DNA of 64,000 nucleotides from JBCCTX01 sp964652565 (GTDB lineage Bacteria; Bacteroidota; Bacteroidia; J057), in contig CAZZEC010000008.1 in the NCBI GenBank assembly GCA_964652565.1, positions 1 to 64,000 of the forward strand. The letters run 5' to 3'. Shown here in pieces: positions 26,807 to 35,311 of this stretch. Position 1 is the first letter of the stretch. The number at the start of each line of letters is the position of its first letter. The notes beneath the pieces are model-generated. The model saw only the letters and a program-made list of their open reading frames with translations, was not told where the DNA came from and ran no database searches. A program made the translations under genes and the position numbers.

Positions 26807-28855
26807 ATGAACCCTACTGTAACACGTGCTGCTGATAATATCAGGATTTTGAGTCTTGCAATGGTAGAAGCGGCACAATCAGGCCATCCTGGAGGATCGA
26901 TGGGAGGTGCTGACTTCATTAATATTCTATTTTCAGAGTTTTTGGTTTTTGATCCAGATGAGCCGAAGTGGCCGTACCGCGATCGATTTTTTCTCGATCC
27001 GGGACATTTGTCTCCTATGTTGTATTCAGCTTTAACCTTAATCGAAAGGTATAGTTTAGATGAATTGAAGTCATTTCGTCAGTGGGGAAGTCCTACTCCA
27101 GGGCATCCAGAAGTAGATGTAATGAGGGGAGTAGAAAATACTTCAGGACCTTTAGGACAGGGACATGCATTTGGTATTGGTGCTGCCATTGCCGAGCGCT
27201 TCCTGGTAACGCGTTTTGGCGAATGGATGGCCCATAATACGTATATTTATATTTCTGATGGAGGAATTCAAGAAGAAATTTCTCAAGGAGTGGGGAGAAT
27301 TGCAGGCTATTTAGGACTGAGTAATGTGGTGATGTTCTATGATGATAATGATGTACAGCTTTCATCAAAAACATCAGCAGTAACAAGTGAAGATACTGCC
27401 AAAAAATATGAAAGTTGGGGATGGAAAGTTGTTACGATTGATGGTCATGATGAAGATGAGATTAGGAGGGCGTTAACACTAGGTCAGGCAGAATTGGAAA
27501 AACCCCTCTTGATCATTGGTAAAACGGTGATGGGAAAAGGGGTAAAAAATGATGCAGGAGATACGTATGAAGGACATGTCTCTATGCATGGAAAACCTAT
27601 TAGTAAAGCTGGGGGATCTGTAAATCATACTATTGAATCTATGGGGGGGGATACAGACAATCCATTTCAAATTTTCCCGGAGGTAAAAGAATACTATGAG
27701 AAAGTTCTGGAGCATAAGAGAACCATTGTAAAAGAGCGTCGTGATGAAGAGCTAAAGTGGGCACAAGCTCACCCTGAATTAGCAAACAAACTCCAACGCT
27801 TTTTAAACAATGAATTGCCAGCGCTAGATTATAGCCAAATCCAACAAAAACCCAATTCAGCAACCCGAAATGCTTCCGCAGCGGTATTGAGTTATTATGC
27901 TGATCATTTAGAGAATATGATCGTATGTTCAGCAGACCTTTCAAACAGTGACAAAACCGATAGTTTTCTCAAGAAGACCAAATCATTTACCAAGGGAGAT
28001 TTTGAAGGAGCATTTTTACAGGCAGGCGTATCTGAGTTATCAATGGCAGCTATTTGTAACGGAATGGCACTACACGGTGGTATTATTCCTGTTTGTGCTA
28101 CATTTTTTGTCTTCTCTGATTTTATGAAGCCAGCTATACGTTTAGCCGCATTAATGGAACTCCCCGTTAAATATATTTGGACGCACGATGCTTTTCGTGT
28201 AGGAGAAGATGGACCTACACATCAACCCATAGAACAAGAGGCGCAAATCAGATTAATGGAACAGTTGAAAAATCATTCTGGTCAAAAAAGCTTTCTTGCC
28301 TTGCGTCCTGCAGATGCACATGAAACTACCGTGTGTTGGAAACTTGCCCTGGAAAACTGGCAAACGCCTAGTGGTCTTATCCTTTCTCGTCAAGATATTC
28401 CTGAGGTCCCTTCCCTGGTTAATTCTTCGCGATACGAAGACGCTCAAAAGGCCTCACTAGGGGCATACATTGTTGTGGACACTGAAGGGAGTCCAGATAT
28501 TATATTGGTAGGAAACGGTTCAGAGGTTTCGACGCTTGTCTCTGGGGCAGAGAAGCTCTCAGCCGAAAAAGGTTTGAAGGTTCGAGTGGTTTCTGCTCCT
28601 TCTGAAGGGTTGTTCAGAGAGCAACCCGTTCAATACCAACAAGAGGTATTGCCAGATAACATCCCTGTCCTGGGTTTAAGTGCAGGATTACCTGTAACCT
28701 TACAAGGGCTAGTAGGACCTCGAGGTAAAGTAGTAGGCATGGAACACTTTGGTTATTCTGCACCCTATACAGTGCTAGATGAGAAATTTGGATATACTGG
28801 TGAGAATGTTTTCAATAAAGCGATTGAATATTTAGCAGATTGGAATAATAGTTGA
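26807..28855 (+). CDS. tkt: Transketolase
   Basis: This thiamine-diphosphate enzyme of the non-oxidative pentose phosphate pathway moves two-carbon ketol units between sugar phosphates. The start at ATG 26807 gives MNPTVTRAADNIRIL and a full 682-residue protein. Visible motifs are AAQSGHPGGSMGGADF, the substrate region GHLSPMLYSALTL, the ThDP/Mg site YISDGGIQEEISQG followed by FYDDN, and the pyrimidine-domain HDAFRVGEDGPTHQPIEQ with its catalytic His. The C-terminal domain is complete. A run of eight Gs lies in the coding sequence at 27643-27650. The esterase-like gene follows 9 bp later. Confidence 0.96.
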   Translation: MNPTVTRAADNIRILSLAMVEAAQSGHPGGSMGGADFINILFSEFLVFDPDEPKWPYRDRFFLDPGHLSPMLYSALTLIERYSLDELKSFRQWGSPTPGHPEVDVMRGVENTSGPLGQGHAFGIGAAIAERFLVTRFGEWMAHNTYIYISDGGIQEEISQGVGRIAGYLGLSNVVMFYDDNDVQLSSKTSAVTSEDTAKKYESWGWKVVTIDGHDEDEIRRALTLGQAELEKPLLIIGKTVMGKGVKNDAGDTYEGHVSMHGKPISKAGGSVNHTIESMGGDTDNPFQIFPEVKEYYEKVLEHKRTIVKERRDEELKWAQAHPELANKLQRFLNNELPALDYSQIQQKPNSATRNASAAVLSYYADHLENMIVCSADLSNSDKTDSFLKKTKSFTKGDFEGAFLQAGVSELSMAAICNGMALHGGIIPVCATFFVFSDFMKPAIRLAALMELPVKYIWTHDAFRVGEDGPTHQPIEQEAQIRLMEQLKNHSGQKSFLALRPADAHETTVCWKLALENWQTPSGLILSRQDIPEVPSLVNSSRYEDAQKASLGAYIVVDTEGSPDIILVGNGSEVSTLVSGAEKLSAEKGLKVRVVSAPSEGLFREQPVQYQQEVLPDNIPVLGLSAGLPVTLQGLVGPRGKVVGMEHFGYSAPYTVLDEKFGYTGENVFNKAIEYLADWNNS

Positions 28856-28864
28856 TTATTCAGT

Positions 28865-29848
28865 ATGAAAACACTATTGCGCTTAATTTCAATATCATGT
28901 ATCTGTGTTACTCTTGGATGCCAATCAGAACAAGAACAACAGCAGAGTTATCAATCACCTGTATTTGAAGAGATAAGACAGGTTACTGAAATTTATGCGA
29001 TTAAGGATCAGGATACCTTGGGAATAGATATATTTATTCCGGAGGATGAACCTTCTAACAATCGTGCCGTCATCATGTATGTGCATGGTGGAGGGTTCTC
29101 TGGTGGGAGAAGAGATGACTCGTCGCACCTTGCCTTTTGTAGAAGTTTGGCAGGTTATGGATATGTAGCTGCAACGATGTCATACCGATTGATCATGAAA
29201 GGAAAGTCTTTTCATTGCGACCAGCCTGCCAATAATAAAATTGCTGCTTTTCAATCTGTTACAGAAGATATCTTAAGTGCAACTGACTATTTAATCAGAC
29301 ATCGCTCTGAATATGGGCTGGACCCCAATAAAGTGGTATTGGTAGGGAGTAGTGCCGGAGCAGAGGCCGTTCTACACACCGTGTATGGAGGGCAAGAGCC
29401 TTCAATAATGGAAACCTATCTGGGAGATCCCAATTACCAATATGCAGGGGTAATAAGCATGGCTGGAGCGATAGTAGATTCAGAATCTATCAACAATCAA
29501 ACTGCCATTCCTACACAGTTATTTCATGGCACCTGCGATAAGTTAGTGCCTTATGGTTATGCTCCACATCATTATTGCGATTCATCAACGGTTGGGTTTC
29601 TACCACTACATGGATCATATTCCATAGCAGAGAAACTAGCTCGATTAGATAAATCTTATTTTCTACATACAACCTGTAATGGAGGACATGAATTGGCGGG
29701 ACAGCCTAAAACGATGTATTTTGATGAAATCGTGGACTTTCTTTATCAGGATGTAATTTTGGGGAATGGACGTAAGCTCAGACAAGAGGTGATCAAAGAA
29801 GGAGCGGATTGTGATTTAGTAGAAGTACAACCTTTTTGTAATTCATAA
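28865..29848 (+). CDS. Alpha/beta-hydrolase lipoprotein (BD-FAE/carboxylesterase-like)
   Basis: This 327-residue protein has an SPII signal with lipidated Cys19 (VTLGCQ). The hydrolase core shows the oxyanion motif HGGGF at 74-78, the nucleophile elbow GSSAGA at 161-166 (Ser163), an Asp in HGTCDK (Asp225) and the late His in GGHELAG (His275), a complete catalytic set. The HGGGF motif places it near esterase/lipase and feruloyl esterase-like enzymes. It should act on small esters at the cell surface or periplasm; substrate unknown. It is 9 bp after tkt and 32 bp before the HupE gene, so one transcript is likely. Confidence 0.85.
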   Translation: MKTLLRLISISCICVTLGCQSEQEQQQSYQSPVFEEIRQVTEIYAIKDQDTLGIDIFIPEDEPSNNRAVIMYVHGGGFSGGRRDDSSHLAFCRSLAGYGYVAATMSYRLIMKGKSFHCDQPANNKIAAFQSVTEDILSATDYLIRHRSEYGLDPNKVVLVGSSAGAEAVLHTVYGGQEPSIMETYLGDPNYQYAGVISMAGAIVDSESINNQTAIPTQLFHGTCDKLVPYGYAPHHYCDSSTVGFLPLHGSYSIAEKLARLDKSYFLHTTCNGGHELAGQPKTMYFDEIVDFLYQDVILGNGRKLRQEVIKEGADCDLVEVQPFCNS

Positions 29849-29880
29849 ACAGTGACATTTTTTCCTTACATTTAGTATTC

Positions 29881-30465
29881 ATGAGTACTTTTGAAGCATA
29901 TCTCAGAATAGGATTTCAGCATATTGCTGATATCAATGCATATGATCATATTTTATTTATCATTGCACTTTGTGCTATCTACAAAGTAAGTCAGTGGAGG
30001 CACATTCTTGTATTAGTCACCGCCTTTACGATCGGACATTCAATTACACTTGCATTATCCACCCTGGATTATGTGTTGGTGCCGTCTGCGATCATAGAAT
30101 TTTTAATACCAGTTACCATTTTATTGACAGCTATATTTAATATCGTACGTAGGGAGGGGGAACTTTCTACATTTAATATGAGAGTCAACTACGGACTCGC
30201 ATTATTTTTTGGACTTATACACGGCATGGGCTTTTCCAATTATCTGAAAGAACTGCTCGGAAAAGAGGAAAGTATCATTCAGCCTTTATTGGCCTTTAAT
30301 ATAGGGCTGGAATTAGGTCAATTGATGATAGTTGGGATTATCCTGCTGTTTTCCGTATTATTTCTAAATGGACTCAACGTAAAACATCGCGAATGGAATT
30401 TATTTGTCTCAGGTGCAGCCGCAGGGATTGCATTTATATTAATGACTGAGACGAAATTTTGGTAA
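29881..30465 (+). CDS. HupE/UreJ family membrane protein
   Basis: This 194-residue protein has about six helices. It carries the HupE/UreJ signature: N-terminal ayDHILFIIALC, a central TAFTIGHSITLALSTL, then FGLIHGMGFSNYL and FNIGLELGQLMIVG, with conserved His and Glu residues inside the membrane segments. Family members are associated with nickel or cobalt uptake next to hydrogenase or urease genes, but no such genes are here. Bacteroidota often carry stand-alone copies of unknown role. It sits 17 bp before an M1 peptidase gene and probably shares its transcript. Confidence 0.85.
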   Translation: MSTFEAYLRIGFQHIADINAYDHILFIIALCAIYKVSQWRHILVLVTAFTIGHSITLALSTLDYVLVPSAIIEFLIPVTILLTAIFNIVRREGELSTFNMRVNYGLALFFGLIHGMGFSNYLKELLGKEESIIQPLLAFNIGLELGQLMIVGIILLFSVLFLNGLNVKHREWNLFVSGAAAGIAFILMTETKFW

Positions 30466-30481
30466 ATCAAGTCAAGCAAAA

Positions 30482-32857
30482 ATGAAAAAACTACAATTAA
30501 CACCGAAAATCATTAGTATTGTGTGTATGGTATTAATTTTAATACCAGCTAAGGCACAAGAAAACCTCAATGTAAGCAAATTCAAGCAATTATATGATTT
30601 GCTTCCTACTCCCAATGTATATCGGACTGCTGCAGGAGCACCTGGGCATGCTTATTATCAGAATCGTGCAGACTATGTAATGGATATCACACTTGATGAT
30701 AATAAGCAGAGAATCGATGGTACTGAGACCATTACCTATATTAACAATTCACCGGATGCACTTGGTTATCTTTGGTTACAATTAGATCAAAACATGCGGT
30801 CCAAAGATTCGGATACCAAAAAGACACAAACAGGTTCTGTCGATGGTACCATGGGCTATGACGATGTAAATAAGTTCAAAACAGACCTTGATCGTGGATT
30901 CCATATTGAGGCTGTAAAAGATGAAAATGGAAAACCACTGGGGCATGTGATTAATAATACTATGATGCGCGTGGATCCCGCTACTCCTATCCCTCCGGGA
31001 GGCACCTATACCTTTCAGGTTGACTGGTGGTATAATATCAACAATCGACCTGTAGAAGGGGGTAGGTCTGGATACGAATATTTTGAAGAGGATGACAACT
31101 ACCTGTATACGATTGCACAATTTTTTCCAAGAATGTGTGTGTATAATGAAGTTGAGGGCTGGCAGAATAAACAGTTTTTAGGTAGAGGAGAGTTTACCTT
31201 AGCATTTGGTGATTACAAAGTAAGTTTAACAGTTCCTGCAGATCATGTAGTTGGTGCTACAGGGGTATTACAGAATCCTAAATCTGTTCTTTCCTCTGAT
31301 CATCGCAAGCGCTTAAGTCAAGCTGAAAAGGAGTATGTACAACCTGTAATGATCGTCTCGGAAGATGAAGCGATCGAGAATGAAGGTGATAAAAGTACTG
31401 ACACCAAGACCTGGGTCTATCATGCAGAAAACGTGAGAGATTTTGCTTTTGCATCATCTAGAAAATTTATTTGGGATGCGATGGCAGTAAAGATGGGTGA
31501 TCGGACTGTGATGGCGATGTCTTTGTACCCTAAGGAGGGTAATCCACTTTGGGAACAATACTCTACAAAAGCGGTAGCTCATACACTGAATACATATTCC
31601 AAATACACTTTTGATTATCCCTATCCCGTTGCTTATTCGGTTCATACTGATCGCATTGGAATGGAATACCCCATGATCTGTTTCAATGGCGGAAGACCTG
31701 AACCCGATGGAACTTACACTGAAAGAACAAAATATGGTTTGATAAGTGTCGTCATTCACGAAGTGGGGCACAATTATTTCCCCATGATCGTCAATTCTGA
31801 TGAACGACAGTGGACATGGATGGATGAGGGGCTAAATAGTTTTCTTCAATATCTTTCAGAACAAGAATGGGAGAGAGAATATCCCTCCAGAAGGGGCCCT
31901 GCACCCAATATCACAGATTATATGGGAGGTGATAAATCCAACATTACCCCCATCATGACGAATTCAGAATCGATTTATCAGTTTGGGAATAATGCATATG
32001 GAAAACCTGCTACGGCCTTGAACATTCTTAGAGAAACTGTGATGGGTAGAGAGCTTTTTGACTATGCATTCAAGGAATATTCAAAGAGATGGATGTTTAA
32101 ACATCCCAGCCCGGCAGACTTCTTCCGGACGATGGAAGATGCTTCTGGAGTAGATCTCGATTGGTTTTGGAGAGGATGGTTTTATACGACAGATCACGTT
32201 GATCAGACACTGGAAGAAGTAGAGTGGTTCCAGGTTAATTCACTCAACCCCGATAAAGAAATGGCAGTTGCCCGAAAAGAAGATTCTGAATCTCCTAAGT
32301 ATATTTCAGATATTCGCAATAAGGAAGAGATTAAAGAGACATATGCTGAGAGAGATACGACATTGCTGGACTTCTACAATAAGAAAGATCCCTATAGTGT
32401 TAATACATTAGATAGGAAAGAATATGAATATTATGTCAGTTTATTAGATGAAGAGGAGAAAGAATTACTGGAGACAAATGATCACTTCTACAACATCACT
32501 GTTAAAAACAATGGTGGATTGTTGATGCCGGTTATACTGGAATTCGAATTTGAAGACGGCAGCACAGAACTGCATCGAATTCCCGCGGAAATATGGAGAA
32601 ATAATGATGAAAAGGTTACAAAGGTATTTATTACAGAAAAACCTATTGTCAATATCACGTTGGATCCCTATTTAGAAATCGCGGATATTAATACTGAGGA
32701 CAATCATTGGCCTCCCAAAGCAGCTCCTAGCCGATTCCAGGTATTTAAACAGAGAATGAGAGATTCTGAAAATCCCATGCAACGTGAGCAACGTTCGAAG
32801 GAATTAGAAGAACAACTCAAGCAAAATCAACCAAAGTCTACAGGACCTGAGAAATAA
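30482..32857 (+). CDS. M1 family zinc metallopeptidase, secreted
   Basis: This 791-residue protein begins with a signal peptide (IVCMVLILIPAKAQ). An N-terminal beta domain precedes the thermolysin-like domain. The zinc site is HEVGH at residues 426-430, with the third ligand Glu449 in WMDEGLNSF, exactly the HExxH-x18-E spacing of M1 aminopeptidases. The aminopeptidase GxMEN-type loop appears as IGMEYPMICFNGG, lacking the canonical Asn after Glu, so the exact exopeptidase specificity is uncertain. The C-terminal 200 residues are charged and low in hydrophobicity. It probably degrades peptides in the periplasm or outside the cell. Confidence 0.92.
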   Translation: MKKLQLTPKIISIVCMVLILIPAKAQENLNVSKFKQLYDLLPTPNVYRTAAGAPGHAYYQNRADYVMDITLDDNKQRIDGTETITYINNSPDALGYLWLQLDQNMRSKDSDTKKTQTGSVDGTMGYDDVNKFKTDLDRGFHIEAVKDENGKPLGHVINNTMMRVDPATPIPPGGTYTFQVDWWYNINNRPVEGGRSGYEYFEEDDNYLYTIAQFFPRMCVYNEVEGWQNKQFLGRGEFTLAFGDYKVSLTVPADHVVGATGVLQNPKSVLSSDHRKRLSQAEKEYVQPVMIVSEDEAIENEGDKSTDTKTWVYHAENVRDFAFASSRKFIWDAMAVKMGDRTVMAMSLYPKEGNPLWEQYSTKAVAHTLNTYSKYTFDYPYPVAYSVHTDRIGMEYPMICFNGGRPEPDGTYTERTKYGLISVVIHEVGHNYFPMIVNSDERQWTWMDEGLNSFLQYLSEQEWEREYPSRRGPAPNITDYMGGDKSNITPIMTNSESIYQFGNNAYGKPATALNILRETVMGRELFDYAFKEYSKRWMFKHPSPADFFRTMEDASGVDLDWFWRGWFYTTDHVDQTLEEVEWFQVNSLNPDKEMAVARKEDSESPKYISDIRNKEEIKETYAERDTTLLDFYNKKDPYSVNTLDRKEYEYYVSLLDEEEKELLETNDHFYNITVKNNGGLLMPVILEFEFEDGSTELHRIPAEIWRNNDEKVTKVFITEKPIVNITLDPYLEIADINTEDNHWPPKAAPSRFQVFKQRMRDSENPMQREQRSKELEEQLKQNQPKSTGPEK

Positions 32858-32995
32858 TATATTTATTTCGGGATGGAGTTTTTTTTTCATTAATTCGTAT
32901 ATTCGGATTAGTTAAATAAACCTGCTGTTATTGCATTGGGATGAACGTTTATGAGCCTTGTGGTGCAGAAAGGTAAAATTAGATATAAGAAGGAC

Positions 32996-33003
32996 TATAT
33001 TTG
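32996..33003 (+). promoter_or_regulatory. Candidate -7 promoter element
   Basis: TATATTTG fits TAnnTTTG 55 bp before the ATG at 33059. No clear -33 TTG is seen; tentative. Confidence 0.3.
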
Positions 33004-33058
33004 TTGAAGTACAGCAGATTAAAGATGTGCACAATCATTCACACTTAATCTTAATAAT

Positions 33059-33550
33059 ATGGTAAAGTATCTAAAAGCCGTAGTTGCACTATTTATGTTG
33101 ATTCCCATTTACTCCCAGGCACAATTGGAATTGGGAGGAGGATTAGCATTTGGAACAGACATTGAAAATCTAGGTATAACAGCCAAGGGTCGTTTTGATA
33201 TCAATGAAGAATTAAAAGTCTCTCCAAGTATTACGTACTTTTTTACGGATGATGCTGGATATATAAAGACTAACTTATTTTCCATTGATGGAGATGTGCA
33301 TTATGTATTTGTTTTGGAATCGGTAGAGTTATATCCACTTGCTGGTCTCAGTATAGGAATTGTAAGTGTAGATTTTGATACTCCAGGATTTGATACTGAT
33401 GCTTCAGATACTGAAGTTGGGTTGAATCTCGGAGGAGGTGTGAGATACGGGTTTACTGAGAATATTATTGGTTTTGGGGAGATAAAAATAGTAGTAGGGG
33501 GATTTGACCAGGTAATCATAACCGCCGGAGTACTCGTACCTTTGAATTAA
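33059..33550 (+). CDS. Outer-membrane beta-barrel protein
   Basis: This 163-residue protein has a signal peptide (LKAVVALFMLIPIYSQA). The mature part has regular amphipathic strands (LELGGGLAFGTDIENLGITA, DVHYVFVLESVELYPLAGLS, EVGLNLGGGVRYGF) and ends in VITAGVLVPL, a typical small OmpA/OmpX-like eight-strand barrel. An Asp-rich loop (DFDTPGFDTDASDTE) may face outward. It has its own promoter region and a strong hairpin after its stop, so it is monocistronic. Function unknown. Confidence 0.8.
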   Translation: MVKYLKAVVALFMLIPIYSQAQLELGGGLAFGTDIENLGITAKGRFDINEELKVSPSITYFFTDDAGYIKTNLFSIDGDVHYVFVLESVELYPLAGLSIGIVSVDFDTPGFDTDASDTEVGLNLGGGVRYGFTENIIGFGEIKIVVGGFDQVIITAGVLVPLN

Positions 33551-33582
33551 TATTTTTTACAGATTACAAAAAATGGAATAAT

Positions 33583-33613
33583 AAGAGTCATTTCTATCAA
33601 AGAAATGGCTCTT
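33583..33613. terminator. 13-bp stem hairpin between convergent genes
   Basis: AAGAGTCATTTCT (33583-33595) pairs with AGAAATGGCTCTT (33601-33613) with one G-T wobble and a 5-nt loop. It sits between two convergent genes and probably ends both transcripts. Confidence 0.65.
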
Positions 33614-33642
33614 AATTATGTTAGCTGCGATAGCAGTACGTG

Positions 33643-34353
33643 TTAGTTCTTGAGATATGTAAGCATTTTCCTTTTGGCTACTGGTAATAGAGAAGCTTCT
33701 TCAGGAAAAGGATTTACGACATATAATAACCAGGTGGCAGGATTGGGGAGCATGTTGGACGAATGAATAAGTTTTTTCTTGATACTTTCATAAGTATTGA
33801 CAATGCTTAATCTAAATGTATCCAAATATGTCAATGAAATACCATGATAATTGGCATCTGTATTTTCGAAGAAGATAATTTTATATTCATAAGCTTTTAT
33901 CGTTTTTCGAGGTTCTACTCTAAGCAAAATATATCCCTCTTTAAAGTACAAGGGTGTTACACCTACCGGCTCAATGTTTATATGTTCTTCAATGTGCTCA
34001 TAGATATCTTTACCGTCTTTCAAGTGTTTCTTGATATTGGGGATCGCATACTCTATGATAGATTCAATCTCTTCTAATTGATTACCGTCTGTAATTTCAG
34101 CTTGATATGTGAGTTTCATTTTTTTGAAATCCACCTTTGAGAGAGATTTTGGAAACTTTTCTGATAATTGCTGTTTTTGATTTTTAAACAGAGCAAGATT
34201 TTGATAATGATGAATAAGGTCAGAAAATGATGGATACAATCGGACTTCGGCAAACTCTTTACTCACGTGTTGCAGGTAGGCTAATAATAGATATTTCTTG
34301 TATTCAAAATCCTGCAATCCTTCCATGAACCAATCAGTACTTAAATTTTTCAT
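33643..34353 (-). CDS. Conserved-type hypothetical protein of Bacteroidota
   Basis: This 236-residue cytoplasmic protein has no signal peptide. It opens with DWFMEGLQDFEYKKYLLLAYLQHV, a pattern I associate with an uncharacterised protein widespread in Cytophagales. The middle is helical and charged, followed by a beta-rich half (GVTPLYFKEGYILLRVEPR, AYEYKIIFFENT, YHGISLTYLDTF). No enzyme motif is visible. It stands alone, with a hairpin downstream and a 590 bp gap upstream that leads to the tandem-hairpin array. A functional link to the array is only positional. Function unknown. Confidence 0.65.
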   Translation of the reverse strand: MKNLSTDWFMEGLQDFEYKKYLLLAYLQHVSKEFAEVRLYPSFSDLIHHYQNLALFKNQKQQLSEKFPKSLSKVDFKKMKLTYQAEITDGNQLEEIESIIEYAIPNIKKHLKDGKDIYEHIEEHINIEPVGVTPLYFKEGYILLRVEPRKTIKAYEYKIIFFENTDANYHGISLTYLDTFRLSIVNTYESIKKKLIHSSNMLPNPATWLLYVVNPFPEEASLLPVAKRKMLTYLKN

Positions 34354-34945
34354 ACAACTTGATCTTAATTTAACTTACAATAGCCAGCTAAGATACCATT
34401 GACGCTGGCTAATTATGATTTATATAAGATTGTGTAATTATTTTTGCGATATTTTCAACTTACGTCCTTAATATTCTAATATAATAAATGATAAGGGATT
34501 TGTGCAAAAATTCCTTGACAATCCTGGCAAATAATGCTTTTGAAGAATGATCAACATATTATGAAGGTAAGGGTTTAATTATTGATCTGTTGATAGAAAA
34601 AGAACGAGTTTTCTCATCGCACGAGCGTTAAATAGATCATTTTTGCCACCTTCTACTCATCAGATAAAGAAATATTTCAATCTTATGGATCGGGAAAAGG
34701 CGATAGATCATTGAATTTAAAACTAATCGAATAAGCGATCTTGTCGCTAGCGCAACAGGCACAAATAGAAGATAAGGGGTGTTATCGTTCATGTAAAAGG
34801 TTAGATATAAGCTAAAACGGGGTAATATTTGTACTAATAAATGTAAGAGCCTCAATACACTACCGGTTATGATTGTATGCATACCATTCTTCCCTTAAAA
34901 CTTACCATTGATTCGCGAGGATATAGTCTAAGGGGGGGGAGCTAT
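34354..34945. other. Gene-poor stretch of about 590 bp upstream of the RNA array
   Basis: An 81-codon minus-strand frame at 34637-34882 exists but looks non-coding: its composition is odd and it has no recognisable fold. The segment 34582-34609 matches 16041-16068 at 23 of 28 bases. A run of eight Gs (34932-34939) lies just before the candidate promoter of the array. No gene is supported. Confidence 0.5.
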
Positions 34946-34953
34946 TATCTTTG
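34946..34953 (+). promoter_or_regulatory. Candidate -7 element for the hairpin-array RNA
   Basis: TATCTTTG matches the Bacteroidota consensus TAnnTTTG and would place the transcription start near 34960, just before the array. A G8 tract lies 6 bp upstream, within the spacer where a -33 element would act. No -33 TTG is seen at the usual distance. Confidence 0.4.
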
Positions 34954-34987
34954 TAAATGTAACAGGTAAGGTAATCCGGAATTACAA

Positions 34988-35200
34988 GAGCAAGGGCTGG
35001 GGTTGATTCACCGAGTCGGTTTGAGTCCCCCAGTTTTTAAAGAGCAAGGGCTAGGGTCGATTCTCCCAATGGGATAGAGTCCCCTGGTTTTTAAGAGCAA
35101 GGGCTAGGGTTGATTCTCCTAAAAGGATAGAGTCCCCTGGTTTTTAAGAGCAAGGGCTAGGGTTGATTCTCCTAAAAGGATAGAGTCCCCTGGTTTTTAA
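34988..35200 (+). repeat. Tandem repeat, four units of 53-54 bp
   Basis: Units run 34988-35041, 35042-35094, 35095-35147 and 35148-35200. Units 3 and 4 are identical, unit 2 differs at a few positions that preserve pairing, and unit 1 is the most diverged. The array lies between two minus-strand genes and contains no open frame of note. Confidence 0.95.
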
Positions 35201-35204
35201 AAAG

Positions 35205-35238
35205 AACGGTTAGCTTATAACGGGCTAGCCGTTTTTTT
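35205..35238 (+). terminator. Rho-independent terminator of the hairpin array
   Basis: AACGGTTAGC (35205-35214) pairs with GCTAGCCGTT (35224-35233) with one T-G wobble, followed by a run of Ts to 35238. It follows the last repeat by 4 bp and marks the plus strand as the transcribed strand of the array. Confidence 0.8.
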
Positions 35239-35311
35239 GTTGTGTATTTTTTGTCCAAAAATATTTTATGCATAAAATATCATGGCTAATTGTGGGTTAG
35301 CAGATGTTATC

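Larger units (their letters stand above)
34960..35238 (+). ncRNA. Candidate structured RNA of four tandem covarying hairpins
   Basis: Four units start at 34988, 35042, 35095 and 35148 (54, 53, 53 and 53 bp). Each has a conserved linker GAGCAAGGG, then a two-part stem and a T5 tail. The outer stem is CTGGGG/CCCCAG in unit 1 and CTAGGG/CCCTGG in units 2-4. A 2-nt 5' bulge follows, then a 6-bp stem GATTCW, a 2-nt 3' bulge, a 3-bp cap and a 3-nt loop. The closing cap pair is G-C in unit 1, C-G in unit 2 and T-A in units 3 and 4. The sixth inner pair is A-T in unit 1 and T-A in the rest. An outer pair is G-C in unit 1 and A-T in the rest. Such compensatory changes argue strongly for a selected RNA fold. 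Limits are inferred from the -7 box and the terminator. Confidence 0.7.

Noticed and set aside
29881..30465. Hydrogenase or urease locus, from the HupE/UreJ protein
   Set aside because: No hydrogenase, urease or nickel-related genes surround it.
34637..34882. 81-codon minus-strand ORF
   Set aside because: There is no recognisable fold, it carries no start context, and its composition is unlike neighbouring genes.
34988..35200. CRISPR array
   Set aside because: There are no variable spacers: the whole 53-54 bp unit repeats, and no cas genes are present.
34988..35200. tRNA genes, suggested by T-arm-like GGTCGATTC in the repeats
   Set aside because: No acceptor stem, anticodon arm or CCA-proximal structure can be drawn, and each unit is too short.
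34988..35238. Integron attC array, because of folded repeats next to a tyrosine recombinase gene
   Set aside because: The units lack GTTRRRY core sites, carry no cassette genes between them, and the recombinase has housekeeping XerD features without the IntI insertion.
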